A stretch of 64,000 nt of DNA from Sipunculus nudus (GCA_026874595.1 CM049309.1:42051079-42115078), one strand, 5' to 3'; positions 10,901-23,544 are shown, counted from the first letter of the stretch. Translations and numbers: made by a program. Notes: generated from the letters alone by a model not told the origin.

Positions 10901-12590
10901 ATGTGATAACGCACCAGTAAAGTTGTTATTATGATAATGTGATATTGAACACATGAGATTAAGTACCAGTATCAGTGATAAAATAGGATTTGTATTATTG
11001 TTTGTGGTTGGTTTAAGGTACAATGTACTGTAAATAAACTTGTTTATGCATGGCAAAAAATGTAGATATGTTTAGTATAAGCATCCCAGTTCCTACAGAC
11101 TGAAAATGTTTACAGGCCAAAGGCCTTTCACAAAATTCTCTTGACATAGTTGTTACATGTCTCGCACATCACATGTGTGTACGATTGATTTGCTCGCTAA
11201 TATTCTTAAGGAGTATTATTCTTTAATGTCGTCTGTAAAAATGTGTATTTTTGTAAATTTATTTAGAGCAAGTTGCACTGGTTCAATCACCATTAGTATT
11301 GAGGGCATTTAATTTAGACATTTTGAAAATGTCCGTTATAATCTACTTGGAAGGAAGTATTACAATTTTAGAGTATTTCTTTAGGTGTATTGAAGGACCA
11401 AATTTTTCAAGCAAATATATATATTAGGAAATTTTCAATTATTAAATAATGTTAATATTGCAATGAAATTGAGCGAATCACAATAGTTGGTTGTAATTTG
11501 ACGTTTTTAATGTGTCAGTTCATTTCATTGCTTTACCGAATTTCTTTGTTTGGCTGCCTGGTTTGCAGCTTCCATTTAATCATACTTGTGTCATTGTTTA
11601 TTCTTTATACCAGATCTGTACATGATAATAGAATATCAAATCCTGCATTTAATAATTCAATTTTTTAGATTAACTTATTAATTCCACCAAAGTTGTTTTG
11701 TATGATATGTGCTTTTCGGAAAAGAAATATTTCAGTAACTTTCAATTTATTCCATTGGTACTGGAACTCAAATCTTGCTCACCTTTTTTAGGGTTATTTG
11801 TCAGTTTGGATTTTGTTTTTGTTGTATTTATGATGTAAGAGTATGAGAAGTTATACATATGACATGCTCATTTTTATTTTGTATTCAGCAATGGAAACAA
11901 AGAGATCTCGACTATGGAAATAATATTTAGCATTTTCTGTCTGATCAGTTATGGTATTCTAATTGAAAAATAAATATCACATGAAATGGTACAATTTGTG
12001 TTCTTGTATTTGTCAGACTTGCTATTTTGAAAATGTATACATAAAACTGATTAGATGACTGAAAATTGTTGATGTAATGAGCATCAGGTGGAAATTCTCA
12101 GCTCGTGAAAAACAAACCCAATACCAAAATTTATTGGATTATTATGAAGAAATGTATAAACCCTTTATTTTTATAACTTAGTACAAGAACCAATCTATAA
12201 AGAGATTATCACAATCACATAGCGGAGGAGGATGCACAAATTTTGAATGGACATACATGGAGCCCTGCGAGTCTTCTTTCAATTTTCGAATACAAAAAAA
12301 GGATCTAGCCATTTCGTGGAATTAATGTCTCTCGCTTTGGGCTCTTGTTGTCTTTCATGCTTGATAAGCAACCAAAATTATGATACATGTGGAGAAGATC
12401 TTGAGGGCACATAATCTTAAAACAGATGCACTATGACATGTGGAGATATCTGCAGGCGAACATAAAAACTAAAACACTGAGAAATGAGACCAAAATTTTA
12501 GAATTTTGTTTTTGAGCTGGAGAGAAATACGTATCAGATAGACTCTCCAAAACCAATTTCTACCGAGGTATGCATGAGAGCAATCACATA
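7960..12590. other. AT-rich non-coding DNA with no recognised gene
   Basis: Apart from the dispersed repeat at 8029-8487, no exon, RNA gene or structured repeat was recognised. All open frames are short and lack family motifs. Some of this could be a long transporter 3' UTR, given several AATAAA motifs, but the sequence alone does not show it. Confidence 0.5.
8029..8487. repeat. Dispersed element with GCAGGCCTGC ends, copy 1
   Basis: The block starts at the palindrome GCAGGCCTGC (8029-8038) and ends at CAGGCCTGC near 8486. It is alignable by eye to 18726-19149, sharing CCTGCCAAATCACT, CATGCAGGGGGATCTG-like text, TCTTTATTCAGT and TCATTTACCTTTG before the end palindrome. It has no coding capacity, so a MITE-like non-autonomous element is likely. 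No clear target-site duplication was found. Confidence 0.7.
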
Positions 12591-13836
12591 TGCAAACTAG
12601 AATACGGGTAGTCGACAAGCGACTACGTGTATCCGCCTAAATCAGAGTGGAACGGGTGAAGTGAGGCATGGATTAAGTGGCAACGGGAAATAGAGTGAAG
12701 TGTTGCATATTAGCATGGATGTCTGCAGCCAAATTGTGTATGAAGGCTGCCCCCCTACCACAAAATCCAGAAAGCCGTCCTAGTTGTATACATATGCAAA
12801 ATTTAAGGCAGATAAGTCAAACCACTACATGTATATGAGTGATTTCAGCCCGTGGCAGACAATCAGATGGACGCTGAGCAAAAATGGTTGCAGGTGACGG
12901 CACCAGTTTTGCGTATGATAAAGAGCTATGTGAGAACTATACACATGCAAAACTTTGGCCCAATCGGTCAAACGGTTCCCAAGATATGAGCTTGGATGTC
13001 TGCTGCATAAACTAGAATGCAGGTGGCTCCACCTGTCATAAAATCAAGAGAGCTGTCGGGGATGTATAAACCTGCAAAATTTTAGCAAGATATGTCAAAC
13101 CACTGCCGAGATATGAGTGATTTTATCCCATGGCAGACAAACAGACAGGAGCTGTGCAAAAATGGCTGCAGGTGGCGCCACCAGTTTTGCGTATGTTATA
13201 AAGCTCTCCAAGGGCTACATTTGTGCAAAAAAATTTTCCTGATCGGTCAAACGGTTCCCGAGATATGAGCTTGGATGTCTGCAGCGTAAACGTGAATGTA
13301 GGTGGCGCCACCTGTCATAAAATCAGAAAAGCTATCCAGGATGTATACGCATGCCGAATTTCAGGTGAATTAGTCAAGTCACTGCAGAGATAAGAGTGAT
13401 TTTAACCCAAGGCAGACAAACAGATGGACACTGTGCAAACATGGTTGCAGGTGGCGCCACCATTTTTTGTGTATGTTATAAAGCTCTCCAAGGGCTACAT
13501 TTGTGCAAATAAATTTTCCTGATGGGTCAAACGGTTCCCGAGATATGAGCTTGGATGTCTGCAGCGTAAACGGGAATGTAGGTGGCGCCACCTGTCACAA
13601 AATCAGAAAAGCTATCCAGGATGTATACGCATGCCAAATTTCAGGTGAATTAGTCAAGTCACTGCAGAGATATGAGTGATTTTAACCCAAGGCAGACGAA
13701 CAGATGGACACTGTGCAAACATGGTTGCAGGTGGCGCCACCATTTTTTGTGTATGTTATAAAGCTCTCCAAGGGCTACATTTGTGCAAAAAAATTTTCCT
13801 GATCCGTCAAACGGTTCCCGAGATATGTGGGTTTAT
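12590..13836. repeat. Tandem array of ~280-bp units with GGTGGCGCCACC
   Basis: About four units with period near 280 bp. Each consists of two related half-units of about 140 bp that begin at the perfect 12-bp palindrome GGTGGCGCCACC (or a one-base variant). Palindromes are seen near 13171, 13300, 13450, 13580 and 13730. Shared text includes GGTCAAACGGTTCCCGAGAT and AAGCTCTCCAAGGGCTACAT. The three right-hand units are nearly identical and the left-hand part has decayed. The array stops ten bases before the hAT element. Confidence 0.9.
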
Positions 13837-13846
13837 GTGTGGAAAC

Positions 13847-13862
13847 CAGGGGCGGATTAAGG
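13847..13862 (+). repeat. hAT left terminal inverted repeat
   Basis: CAGGGGCGGATTAAGG. It matches the inward-read right end at 14 of 16 positions and lies just upstream of a hairpin with GGGCCCCTG/CAGGGGCCC arms at 13870-13900. Confidence 0.8.
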
Positions 13863-14050
13863 TTGCATGGGGCCCCTGGCTGTATTTCAAGCAGGGGCCC
13901 TTTTCCTCAAACATATAACCTGTGTACAAATAAACAAGACATGAAAACAAAAACAAATTGTATGCCTTTATATGCTAGCTATCAATCCATTACATGCAAC
14001 ATAACACAAGTATATAGCAGTAATACTGTAATAGCACGTCATCCCATCAT

Positions 14051-16598
14051 TCACATGGCACGTTTTCGGGTTTTCTTTATGGCAAAGTCATCAATTAAGT
14101 CATCAAAATTGACTGCACTGACAATTTCAGTTTCAATGCTCATCAGGGAGAGCATACTTAGTCTCTGCTGCTGCATACAACTTCTGACTTCACTCTTTAT
14201 TCTCTTCAACTTGGAGAAAGATCTCTCGCCACTGCAGTTTGACGTAAGCATACACAGATAGATACGGAGTGCAATGTGCACATTGGGGAAGCTTTGTGCA
14301 CAATTTGTTTCATTAAGCAGCAACAGCATTTTTAGCTCTGGGGTTTGTTCCGTGCATTGCGTTGAGGTGTGTCCCTGTTCACTCACAGATTTAAAAAGTT
14401 CTACAAACTGAACTAACTCATTAGGGAAGCAGTCTTCAAAATCAGTTGGGTAGTCTTTCATCAAGTTTTTTGCTGCTTCTTGGGTTGCTTCACTGTCTAG
14501 CTCAGTCAAGTTTGAGAGAAATCCAAATTTCATCTCAACTTCTTGATATGCCTCTAAGCGCTGGAGAAGGGCTGAAGTCATTTTGTCAATGATAGGGAGA
14601 AACACCTCAACCCTGAACTTTTCTCTGGGCGAGAGAACTGTTTCGGCGGAGGGTCCCTCATCAAATTGTCGCTTTCTCTTCTTTTGCCGTTTGGATGATT
14701 CTTTGTACTCTTTGTCCACAGACTTTACCTTTCCCTTTTCTTCATAACGCTGGAATTCAGAACGCTGACCTTTTACAAACTCCAGAAGAGATTTCAACAA
14801 GTTTACTGCGGAGTTAAGAGAAAATCCACTCTCTTGGAGGGACAAACTTGTTTTCTGGAATCGCTCCAGGATTGTGTCCCACAATTCCAGCAGGATTGTG
14901 ACTTCGAGTTGCTGAAGTTTTCAAAAATCCTTCGGCCTCAAGTCTGCTTTCTCTTGGTTGATTTTCGTCAGTTGCTAGATCTTCAAGTGCTGCAATGTTC
15001 TCGTTGTAGCCTCTACTTACGGCCCTAACAGCATCGTGTCGCGCTGACCATCTCGTGTCAGACAAAGCTTTGTTCACAGGTAAACCTTTCAGGTGAGTTC
15101 GATGTACCTGCCAACGATGTGTAGAGGCGACAAGCCAAGCATAAAGGCTCTGCAGAAGATCAAAAAATCCGGCTGCGACAGGACAACTTTCTGCTGCACC
15201 CTTCCCAACTAAATTCAGGGAATGTGCTGTACAAGGTACGTAATGAGCAACACTGGCCCTCTGACGAAGAACAGCCTGGACGCCTTTATACTTCCCGCTC
15301 ATGTTTGCAGCGTTGTCGTATGACTGTCCACGGCAATCTTGTATGTTTATGCCATGTTCATCCAAGAAATTTAGGATGATATTGGCAATTTCAGACCCTG
15401 TGTGAGAGTACATTGGTATAAATTTAATGAATCGTTCAACCGGACCAGACTTCAGAACATAGCGGACAATAACCGTCAGCTGGTCTACATGCATGACATC
15501 GGGGGTGGAGTCTACAGATATGGAGAAGTACTTTGCGGATTTGATTTCATTAATGATCACAGAGAGTACTTTTTGGCCCATCAACTGAATTACTTCTTCA
15601 CAGATTGTTGAAGACAGGTATGACGCGTGTCCACGTCCCTGGTTTGCATGCTTACTTATGTGCTCTGCAAGAAATGTGTCATATTGACTCAGTAATTCAA
15701 GTATACCAAGGTAGTTACCGTTGCTAGGAGAGCCAATAAGTTCATTCTTGCCACGAAACGAAAGACCACGAATGCAAAGGAATTGTACAACGCTGACTAT
15801 TCTCTGGAGAACTTGTTTCCAATGTTTGACCTCCATGTCATATTGCTTCACCAGATCACAGTCGATTTGACCAGTTGCTTTTCGCGCACATAATGCTGCC
15901 ATCGCATCAAGATGCTGTTTCGAGTTTTCATGTTTTGAAAGCTGTTCATGAGCATGTTTCCAATAGTTGAAGCCGCTTGTAAGCTTACTCACCACAGATG
16001 ACATTAACTTGCACACAAAACAATAAACACGACCACTGGTTTTAGAATAACATAGCCAATTTCTGTCGAACTGTTCTCCTGTCCGTGCATGAACACGTTT
16101 AAACAAGGCTGAAGTACAATACCGGCGCTGTGACTCCTTCTCCCTCTGTACCATCGATTCTTTAAATCCTTCATCTTTATGTTGACAAGAAGATGACCCA
16201 CGCTGAATCCAGTAATTTCGCAGATTTTCTGGTAGTTTGTCTGGCCAAAGATGGAGATCAGTAATACAATCATCGTTAAGAGGTTGGGGAGTCTTCCTGT
16301 CACCTTCAGTTATCAAATCAGTGTCCGCCGTTGATACAGAAGGCTTTTCCACGTCTTCTCCTGTAGAAGTCGTACCCGCCTTTTTAACAGAAGGCTGTCC
16401 CGCGTCTTCTCCTGTAGAAGTCGTACCCGCCTTTGTTATAGAAGGCTGTTCCACGTCTTCTCCTGTGGAAGTCGTGGACGTAGCTGGTTTAAAGAATGAT
16501 GTTAACTTTGGAGTCTTTTCTGTAATCTCACTCTCTCGTTTCTTCTTTTCAGAGGCAGCTGCACGTTTTTGAGCTCCACTCAGATAATTACGCTGCAT
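14051..16598 (-). pseudogene. hAT transposase (TTF zinc finger / DUF4371 / dimerisation), one frameshift
   Basis: Two overlapping frames (16598-14814, 594 codons; 14884-14051, 277 codons) together read as one transposase of about 848 residues. The start MQRNYLSGAQKRAAA is typical of this ZMYM1-like hAT group. In order there are: a low-complexity linker with three 17-residue repeats (about 42-92); a TTF-type zinc finger (about 180-232, Cys183, Cys193, Cys196, His222, His229); a DUF4371-type core with SVDST (Asp363), SYDNA (Asp428) and CTAH (Cys456/His459); and a C-terminal hAT dimerisation block with SGERSFSKLKRIKS. The frames part at the minus-strand A run at 14918-14921, where one extra base explains everything; the 2,548-bp span equals a whole number of codons plus one. 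The function would be cut-and-paste transposition at the element's own ends. Confidence 0.88.
16330..16483 (-). repeat. 51-bp coding minisatellite in the transposase linker
   Basis: Three copies of a 51-bp unit encode TTSTGEDVEQPSITKAG and two variants, in frame. The unit length is a multiple of three, so copy-number change keeps the frame. Confidence 0.8.
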
Positions 16599-17864
16599 TA
16601 CTTATCTGAAATGAAAATGAAGTGATTCATATAAAACAAGTACTGAACAGCAAATGGTCGCTTAGCAGCTTGATAACAAACTGACATTACTCTAATAGTC
16701 GTTTATTACCCAGAGAAGAAAAAAAAACTGGCACCTATAGCACAAATGAACAGAATCAGGGACAGGATTTGCCGATTTGGCCTTCATTTGCAAAAAAAGG
16801 AGCGGACAAAGAGGGGAATCAAAAAACAAATAATTATGTTTACATGGCCTAACTATACAAGTGAACAATTAACATTTTTTGTTTGGCCTAACGTTTGTGT
16901 TCCTACCCAAAGCATTTTTTTTTGTTTGGCCTAACGTTTTTGCTCCTACATAATGCTTCACCCCAACCAGACTAGAGTCGGATTAACAATTTAACACCTG
17001 ACGCTTGGCGGCCTTGGCCTGTTTGTTAACAATCAATCCGCTACCAGTGAATAGAAAAAAAACAATAAAAAACATCCTTAGTATACCTTACCTTCAGTGT
17101 TCCGAACGAACTTGGCGTAAAATCCATAAAAGTTCAGCGGTTCAGCAATCACCTCCTGCCGCCTGCATACGGAAATGTTACAAGTCGCAAGTGTACCCGT
17201 AACTTTCTCCAAAATAATTTATTCGCCCATTCTCTTCGCAGATTTTGAAATTTATTTGAATTATTTCGTTGAGACAACTTGAACTTCAGACAAGTACAAA
17301 AACTCAAGAAGATCGACTGTTCATAATTTCTTAAGTGACATCGCTGATATGACTCAAGAAAGATAAAAGTGAAATTCTGAAATGCGAAGAATCACTTTCA
17401 GCAAATACTTATAGCTGCCCGCCCGCCCAACACGTTCTCGTCCTAAAATATGCACGGTAATTAATGCAGACAACGGGTGCGAACGTGGATTTGTCATGGT
17501 CTCCTATACAGAGACAGTGTATAATATAATTATTTTTGGTATTTAACAGGTAATGCCAAGACGAGTGATAAGCACATTCATTAATTAGTTGGAAATTAGA
17601 AACAATCACATAGAAACAGAATACAGCAATTAAAACACTGGTCCCAAGTTACTTCGCGCCAAAAAGACGCGTTTTGTCGGACGCTAAAACGTTTGAAGAT
17701 GCTTAGTATATCTGACATGTATACTTTGCAAACGCATTTCCACCATTACGCATGCATATCTCGTGTCTGAAAAACTTGGTTGTCAATTATCTTGCTGTCT
17801 TGACTAATTATTGTGTGTGTGTAGGTGCGTGAGTGTGTTAGTATGTGTGGTGGTTCACCGGGGG

Positions 17865-17866
<2 letters not shown>

Positions 17867-17898
<32 letters not shown>
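17867..17898 (+). repeat. Run of 32 G within the hAT element
   Basis: An uninterrupted G run preceded by another GGGG after two T bases. It lies in the non-coding 5' part of the hAT element. It could fold as a G-quadruplex, and its exact length is liable to sequencing error. Confidence 0.85.
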
Positions 17899-17899
<1 letters not shown>

Positions 17900-18240
17900 G
17901 GTGAGCTGGTTGCCACACGAAAGTACCACATCTGGTCAGTCAAAGCTCACGCTCAATCTTAGTTTTTATTATGAAACGGCTTTTTATTATCGAGTATTGA
18001 CAGACCTACAGTATTGTCATTTTGTCAAGGGGGAAGGTATTTTGAAAATGTCAATATTAAATCAATTTAAATGTTTTGGGTTTCATCCGCCCGCACCGCA
18101 ATAATGACAATCGGTATCTGTCCTTGTTTATTAAATAAATCTAGCAATAAATTTGTTTTACACACATTTTTTTTTTCTTAAATTTGGGGGCCCCCTAACA
18201 GCGGGGGCCCCTGGCTGCAGCCCCTTCAGCCCCCCCTCCC

Positions 18241-18256
18241 CCTTAATCCGTCTCTG
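18241..18256 (-). repeat. hAT right terminal inverted repeat
   Basis: Read on the minus strand from 18256 this is CAGAGACGGATTAAGG. It is followed inward by GC-rich subterminal sequence with AGGGGCCCCC blocks like those at the left end. Confidence 0.8.
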
Positions 18257-18283
18257 GCGGTTACGGAGGAGTTCTCCGGAAAC

Positions 18284-18308
18284 CTACGCGGCGGCGGCGG
18301 CGGCGGCG
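18284..18308 (+). repeat. Short (CGG)n run
   Basis: About eight GCG/CGG triplets just right of the hAT element. On the minus strand this gives a short Ala run in an otherwise meaningless frame. It is a simple repeat, not coding. Confidence 0.8.
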
Positions 18309-18725
18309 TGCAGCTGAAAACATAATATCCCCAAAACTCTGTTTTGGCGGATACAATTAGAATGAAATCGAATAAAATTTAGGAAAGTTATCGCACGGAA
18401 AAGAAAAACCTGACAGACAGACAGAGTGACAGATAAACCCAAATCAATGTCCACCGCATCCGCGGAGCGGGATACAAAAATATGAGGATCAAGAACACAA
18501 ATGCAAGACATGCGAGTCATAGTTTGTGTTGTTCAACCATAATTAGGCATTCACAAAGATTTGTTCAACATCATAGAATTTTAACGTTTTCGCTAATACG
18601 TTTTATTCAACAAATTTTAAAGGTTGAAAACAAAATATTGTCTGCATGTGTCCATAAATCGCATCCCAAAATGTTTTTACCCCCGTGTAATTCCTAATGT
18701 ATTTTGAACTGAATGTTTCATATTC

Positions 18726-19149
18726 GGGCCTGCCAAATCACTTTTTTTTAAGATTTTCTGAAAATGATGCTTATTACTCTTTTTTTCAGCAGTACTCTTC
18801 CCCCCCCCCCCCCCCTCTCTCTCTTTTTTTTCAGTGTAAGAATTCTGATATGTACTAATTTACTCCCGCTTTATGTTCAAATGTCCAGCATGTGTCAAAA
18901 CAAATAGAAAATGCTCTTTTCTTCATGCAGGGGGATCTGAACCATGTATCTGATTTTGGGAACAATATAAATATATGGACATTTATAGTGTGCTGTGCAA
19001 AGTATATCTTTATTCAGTCTGTGATACGAAATGGGGAACGGCTGCGAATTTTACTTTTTATTCTATCTTTATTTCAAAGAATTCTGCTCTTGTTTTTTCA
19101 GAGCACATTCTCCTTTTTTTTTGGTCATTTACCTTTGGCAGGCCTGCAT
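18726..19149. repeat. Dispersed element with GGCCTGC ends, copy 2
   Basis: Second copy of the element at 8029-8487, same orientation, starting GGGCCTGCCAAATCACT and ending GGCAGGCCTGCAT. Internal differences include a C-rich run near 18800. Both copies lie outside exons. Confidence 0.7.
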
Positions 19150-21400
19150 ACTGCTGTTGTACAGCGCAACTTAACAACTGAACTGAAGGTGGTACAAAAT
19201 TGTCCCGTGACTCATCAATGGCGAAGTTTCGGAGGGGTCGGGGAATGATGGCAAGTTTGTCCTGAGAATTTTGACAATTTCGCGAAGGGTTTATTACAAC
19301 GCCATCTATCGAAAAAAATATCGGAAATGGTGCCAGTTGTGTCCCTGTGGGGCCCCTTTCCCTCACAAATCATGCGATTATCAATCAGACTACGCCAGTG
19401 TACCCAGCGGATGAACTCTGTCCTGGGAAAACCCGTTCCGTATGAGTGGCGCTTCAATATGATAACTAAATAAATATTTTGGTTTATGCTCGAGGTCCAC
19501 GATAGACCGTGAGACCAATGATGACCTGTAATGTGTTTCTGGGATTAACAAGTAGTCGGACTGTGTTTTTAGCCGCTCTATGTGAATATTTCTGTATGTC
19601 CCAATAAGACAAGAACGGGTAATATTTCTGGAAAAAGGAACATTCAGAGGCTCTCTTTCACGCACTTGGTCACGTGGAGGTGGGTTTAGAGGCGTTGTGT
19701 TAATAATAAATCAATAGAGCCTGTCTAGTCTGTTATCTGTGAATGTCTGTTTGTCCAAACAGCACACTTGAATAAAATAAAAAGTCCTGGAAAATTCACG
19801 GTTGCCGAACAGTGACTGAAACGGTCGTATGATACATAACGCGATGTCACGAATTTCTGTAAAGAGACAAAGAGGTGAAAATGTAGAGATGTCTGTGTTT
19901 CTCTATTTTCCTAATTGAGTTTCCTGGCTTGTGTTCCTGGCAAAGCGTTTATAGATACTATATAAGCTTCTTGGTGTAAGATTAGTCTCACAGCCACTGT
20001 CCCTCAGTGAATTAATAATCACGGAGAAGAGGGCATGTACTGTTAATCAGTTCATTAATTATCACACGGTGTTGGTACTGGTGAATCTCAGAAACCAAGG
20101 GTACTTTGATCATTACAACCAAAGCTATGGTATTTACGTAACTTTTTATTACCACGTGGCCATAAAGTGGATTTTCATCATATTTTAAATGTGAAAACCT
20201 AAGATCTTTAAATCTTTATGTAAGTAAATATTCAGAACAAGGTCATTGATTGTGTCTTCAAAGTACATGTGTAAGTGAACTTCTATTTACACGGTGAACA
20301 CATGGTTTTGAGAACTTTAGTGTTTAGGGCACAACAGACGTTTTCCATTTCATTAGCGACACCTATCGGAGATATCTGACATGTATGATTCGGGGTAAAT
20401 AGCCAGTATACACGTGCAAGACAGTCCACGTCTAAAGCGGTTTTTTTTGTCATGTTGCAGTGACGTAACTTGACCTCAAAAGTAAAATGATATGTTTGCA
20501 CATATAAACCTTCAACCAAAATTTGAAGAAAAAAAATGTTCCCAGAGAAGTACATGTTAATGAAATTTGCCATTCATTTTCATCATGAAGGCTTTATCAT
20601 TTGTTTAGACTGGCCCAACATATAATTTTTAATTACTTTACGCATATTCATGGCTGAGTTTGAGACTGGTATCTTAAAGTCCTAACAGTTTTAGCTCAAC
20701 ACTTTATATGACGCACCTTCACTTGGATTGGATTATAATAGTGGGACAGGCTACGTTTTTAAGACGCATTTCGAGGTAATATTTGAAGGTTTAAATCAGG
20801 TGATTTATGCAGTCAATAAAATGTGACGAAAAAATGAGAAAGTTCACTATAATTGGTCAAGTATAAGTAAAAATTCATAGGATTTCTTATTTAATAATTA
20901 ATTAACAGTAATTAAAATGATTTGCCATGCACGCTGATATCACTCGGCTTTCTCCATAGATTGAATTAACATAGTCTAGAGCGCCATGTGCAAGTTCTTC
21001 ATTTGTACAAAAGTCTAGGCTGAGCGTCATTGCCCATTGATCACTCCTTTGTATGCTCCAATAAAATCACTAGGACGCATTTTCAACTTTGTTGTCTATA
21101 CTTTTATTACAACAGTGTCACCGGATGTCTCCATTTCTACGTTTGACAGCCGGCGTGCCATATCTGTATTAAAAACTTGCCTTCCAGGAAAACCTTATAT
21201 ATGTACCACAGTTTGATACCGCATACTACGTGGAGGTATTTCAGAGACAGTGATCAGGCATTCTGTGAAGTCGGAAGATGATGCAGATTTCGCCCTTCTT
21301 TGATTGACTTTGATCAAAGAATCTTAGAACTCTGATCTACACTGATCAGTCGATCAGGCCCTATGACCCACAGCCCCATCTGGCGGAAACTCTGTAAATA
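19150..21400. other. Non-coding DNA, no gene recognised
   Basis: Only short frames without motifs. A small dispersed fragment near 19391 carries GCCAGTGTACCCAGCGG and recurs near 40957. Nothing else stands out. Confidence 0.45.
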
Positions 21401-21409
21401 ACTTTCCAG

Positions 21410-21555
21410 TGAACGGTACTTGGTAGACTGGTACCCTGCTCTATTATGGCTCTCAGCCAATACACAGAAACACGGTTTGGCTTATATGGAAGTGAGGGCC
21501 CCGGATGAAAACTTTGTTTACTTCCGGTTGGCGAGTAAACAGTAGCACGTGGGCG
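21410..21555 (+). repeat. Inverted dispersed repeat, left copy
   Basis: Contains ACTGGTACCCTGCTCTATTA, AACACGGTTTGGC, TTGGCGAGTAAAC and CACGTG in that order. The same ordered blocks occur in reverse complement at 24420-24552. Confidence 0.75.
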
Positions 21556-22006
21556 CTTTGAATATGGTGTTAAGTATATAATAATATTGAAAAGTTAACA
21601 CCTGTTTTGGATTAAATAATCACGGTGCTGGTCTAAATTATCATTCCAATCCAACAAGTATAACTAAAAGTAGGTTAAACCCTAATGTTGTGACCAAATT
21701 TAGCTTTAATGGGAAGATATCCATCATCTGTCCGACAGTGGCTGGGCCAGTATGGCGTATCTGTTCTGGTCTGGTATGCATTTCGTCACATCTCCTTAAC
21801 ATTGACAAGATGTCCAGCCCGTGGTCTTGTGATACATTTACATTTCATCTGAGGTTTAACAGCAGACTTTACACTGATTACTCATGTCGGTCTTTTAGAG
21901 GATTCATGACACACGGACATCCTATCGGATCATGCAGCTTATTAACTGCTGATGATTATGCATCTGGTAACATTTAAAGGCTGTAATAAAACTTTCAATG
22001 TTGGGT

Positions 22007-22047
22007 ATACATATATATATATATATATATATATATGTTTGTATGTA

Positions 22048-22093
<46 letters not shown>
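22007..22093. repeat. (TA)n microsatellite
   Basis: Two TA runs separated by a short GTTTGTATGTATATATG interruption. Confidence 0.95.
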
Positions 22094-22099
<6 letters not shown>

Positions 22100-23485
22100 A
22101 CATATCATAGTCTGGTAAGAAAATGCTTCAAAGGGACCTATTAAGTAAAGAAATAATATACAAAAAAAAACTTTACATGATTCTTTGCAAACATTTTTGT
22201 ACCAAAAACAAAATAAAATAATATAAATGATAGGAAGACATGAGTATAATTCATTAAAGTTGAAATCGTTCCACAGTGAAGGGAATCACGCAAAGGCGGA
22301 GTGGGTCCGACGTGGTACATGGTATTGTTATTTACACAGTCTGCCATTAATTTTTGGTATTATATTTGTATCGCATTCTGTATATATATATATGCTGTTG
22401 TTTCACGGCGCACCTAATTTTCATTAAGCTATTTTTTAAATATATTTAACCATTAAACTTAATTTCTTCTTAGAACTCAGCCAGCCTCAGTAACAGAATA
22501 TGACAAATTTTATTCGTTAACATCTAAGGCACGTAATTAGGCCCTTTTCATAATGGTTTGAAAGAAATGTCTCAACATTTGGCTAGACCGGTCGGACTGG
22601 AAACATTTGTTTATTATTAGTATATATAGTATACGCAGTTGAATTTCATGTTAAATTAGAAATATTGCCAAGACAATTGTGTTGTTCACTGCCGAACAAT
22701 GTTTAGCAATATAAATAAAAGTAAAGGATAATTTATATTGTTTTTACGATTTAATATAATATACTATAATAAGACACTCTTCTAAAATATAATTTCTCTA
22801 TGGATTTTCTGATGACGTGAATAAATATTATATATGAAGAGATCCAAAACTAATAGTTTAGTATAGTGTTTGCAAATACTCATTCATATACTCTCTTTGA
22901 GAATATTTATAATGATCTGTCATTATTTGGTTATCTCGAAATAATGAACATCTTATATCTTACTCTTGAAACCAGTCTAATGTGTTTTAGCATAAACTTT
23001 GAATTAATGACCATCGAAATATTAAACTACATGCACATTATAATATAAATTATTATGCCTTTATTTTGAAAAAAAAATAGTGTTATATTCGTCAATACAA
23101 TCAGAATATATGTCACCAATAAGTTCGCAACATAAAAAGATGACAGGTATTCACAATATCATTCATTGTCAGATCCTATAGTTACAGTTTGCATCAAGTC
23201 TTATTATAATTAAATCATGGAATAAGATTTAACTGATTTTTTACATTAGTCTCATTTTGTTCCTAGTTCTACATGACCTACACAACACCACAATTGGTGG
23301 AATTGATCATAAATAAAGCAACTTTTATATCCCGGTAATACTGTATAGTATTAATTAATAATGTATACCATTTTTTATTTAGCATGATTTATTAGAAGGG
23401 TATGGAAATTGAAAATTATTGTTCTCGAAATCAATATTTGATATATTTAAATTAACAGGCTATAATCAATATTATTACATTGACC

Positions 23486-23487
<2 letters not shown>

Positions 23488-23544
<57 letters not shown>

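Larger units (their letters stand above)
13847..18256 (-). mobile_element. hAT-superfamily DNA transposon, ~4.4 kb
   Basis: The ends are imperfect terminal inverted repeats, CAGGGGCGGATTAAGG on the left and CAGAGACGGATTAAGG read inward from the right (14 of 16 identical). They start with the CAG usual for hAT elements. GC-rich subterminal hairpins built from GGGGCCCCTGGC lie just inside both ends. The flanking 8-mers GTGGAAAC and GCGGTTAC match at 5 of 8 positions, consistent with a decayed 8-bp target-site duplication but not proof of one. The transposase lies inside on the minus strand. The frameshift in it suggests the copy is inactive unless it is a sequencing error. Confidence 0.82.

Noticed and set aside
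18284-18520. Minus-strand frame ending in poly-Ala
   Set aside because: Created by a short CGG repeat; no other coding features.
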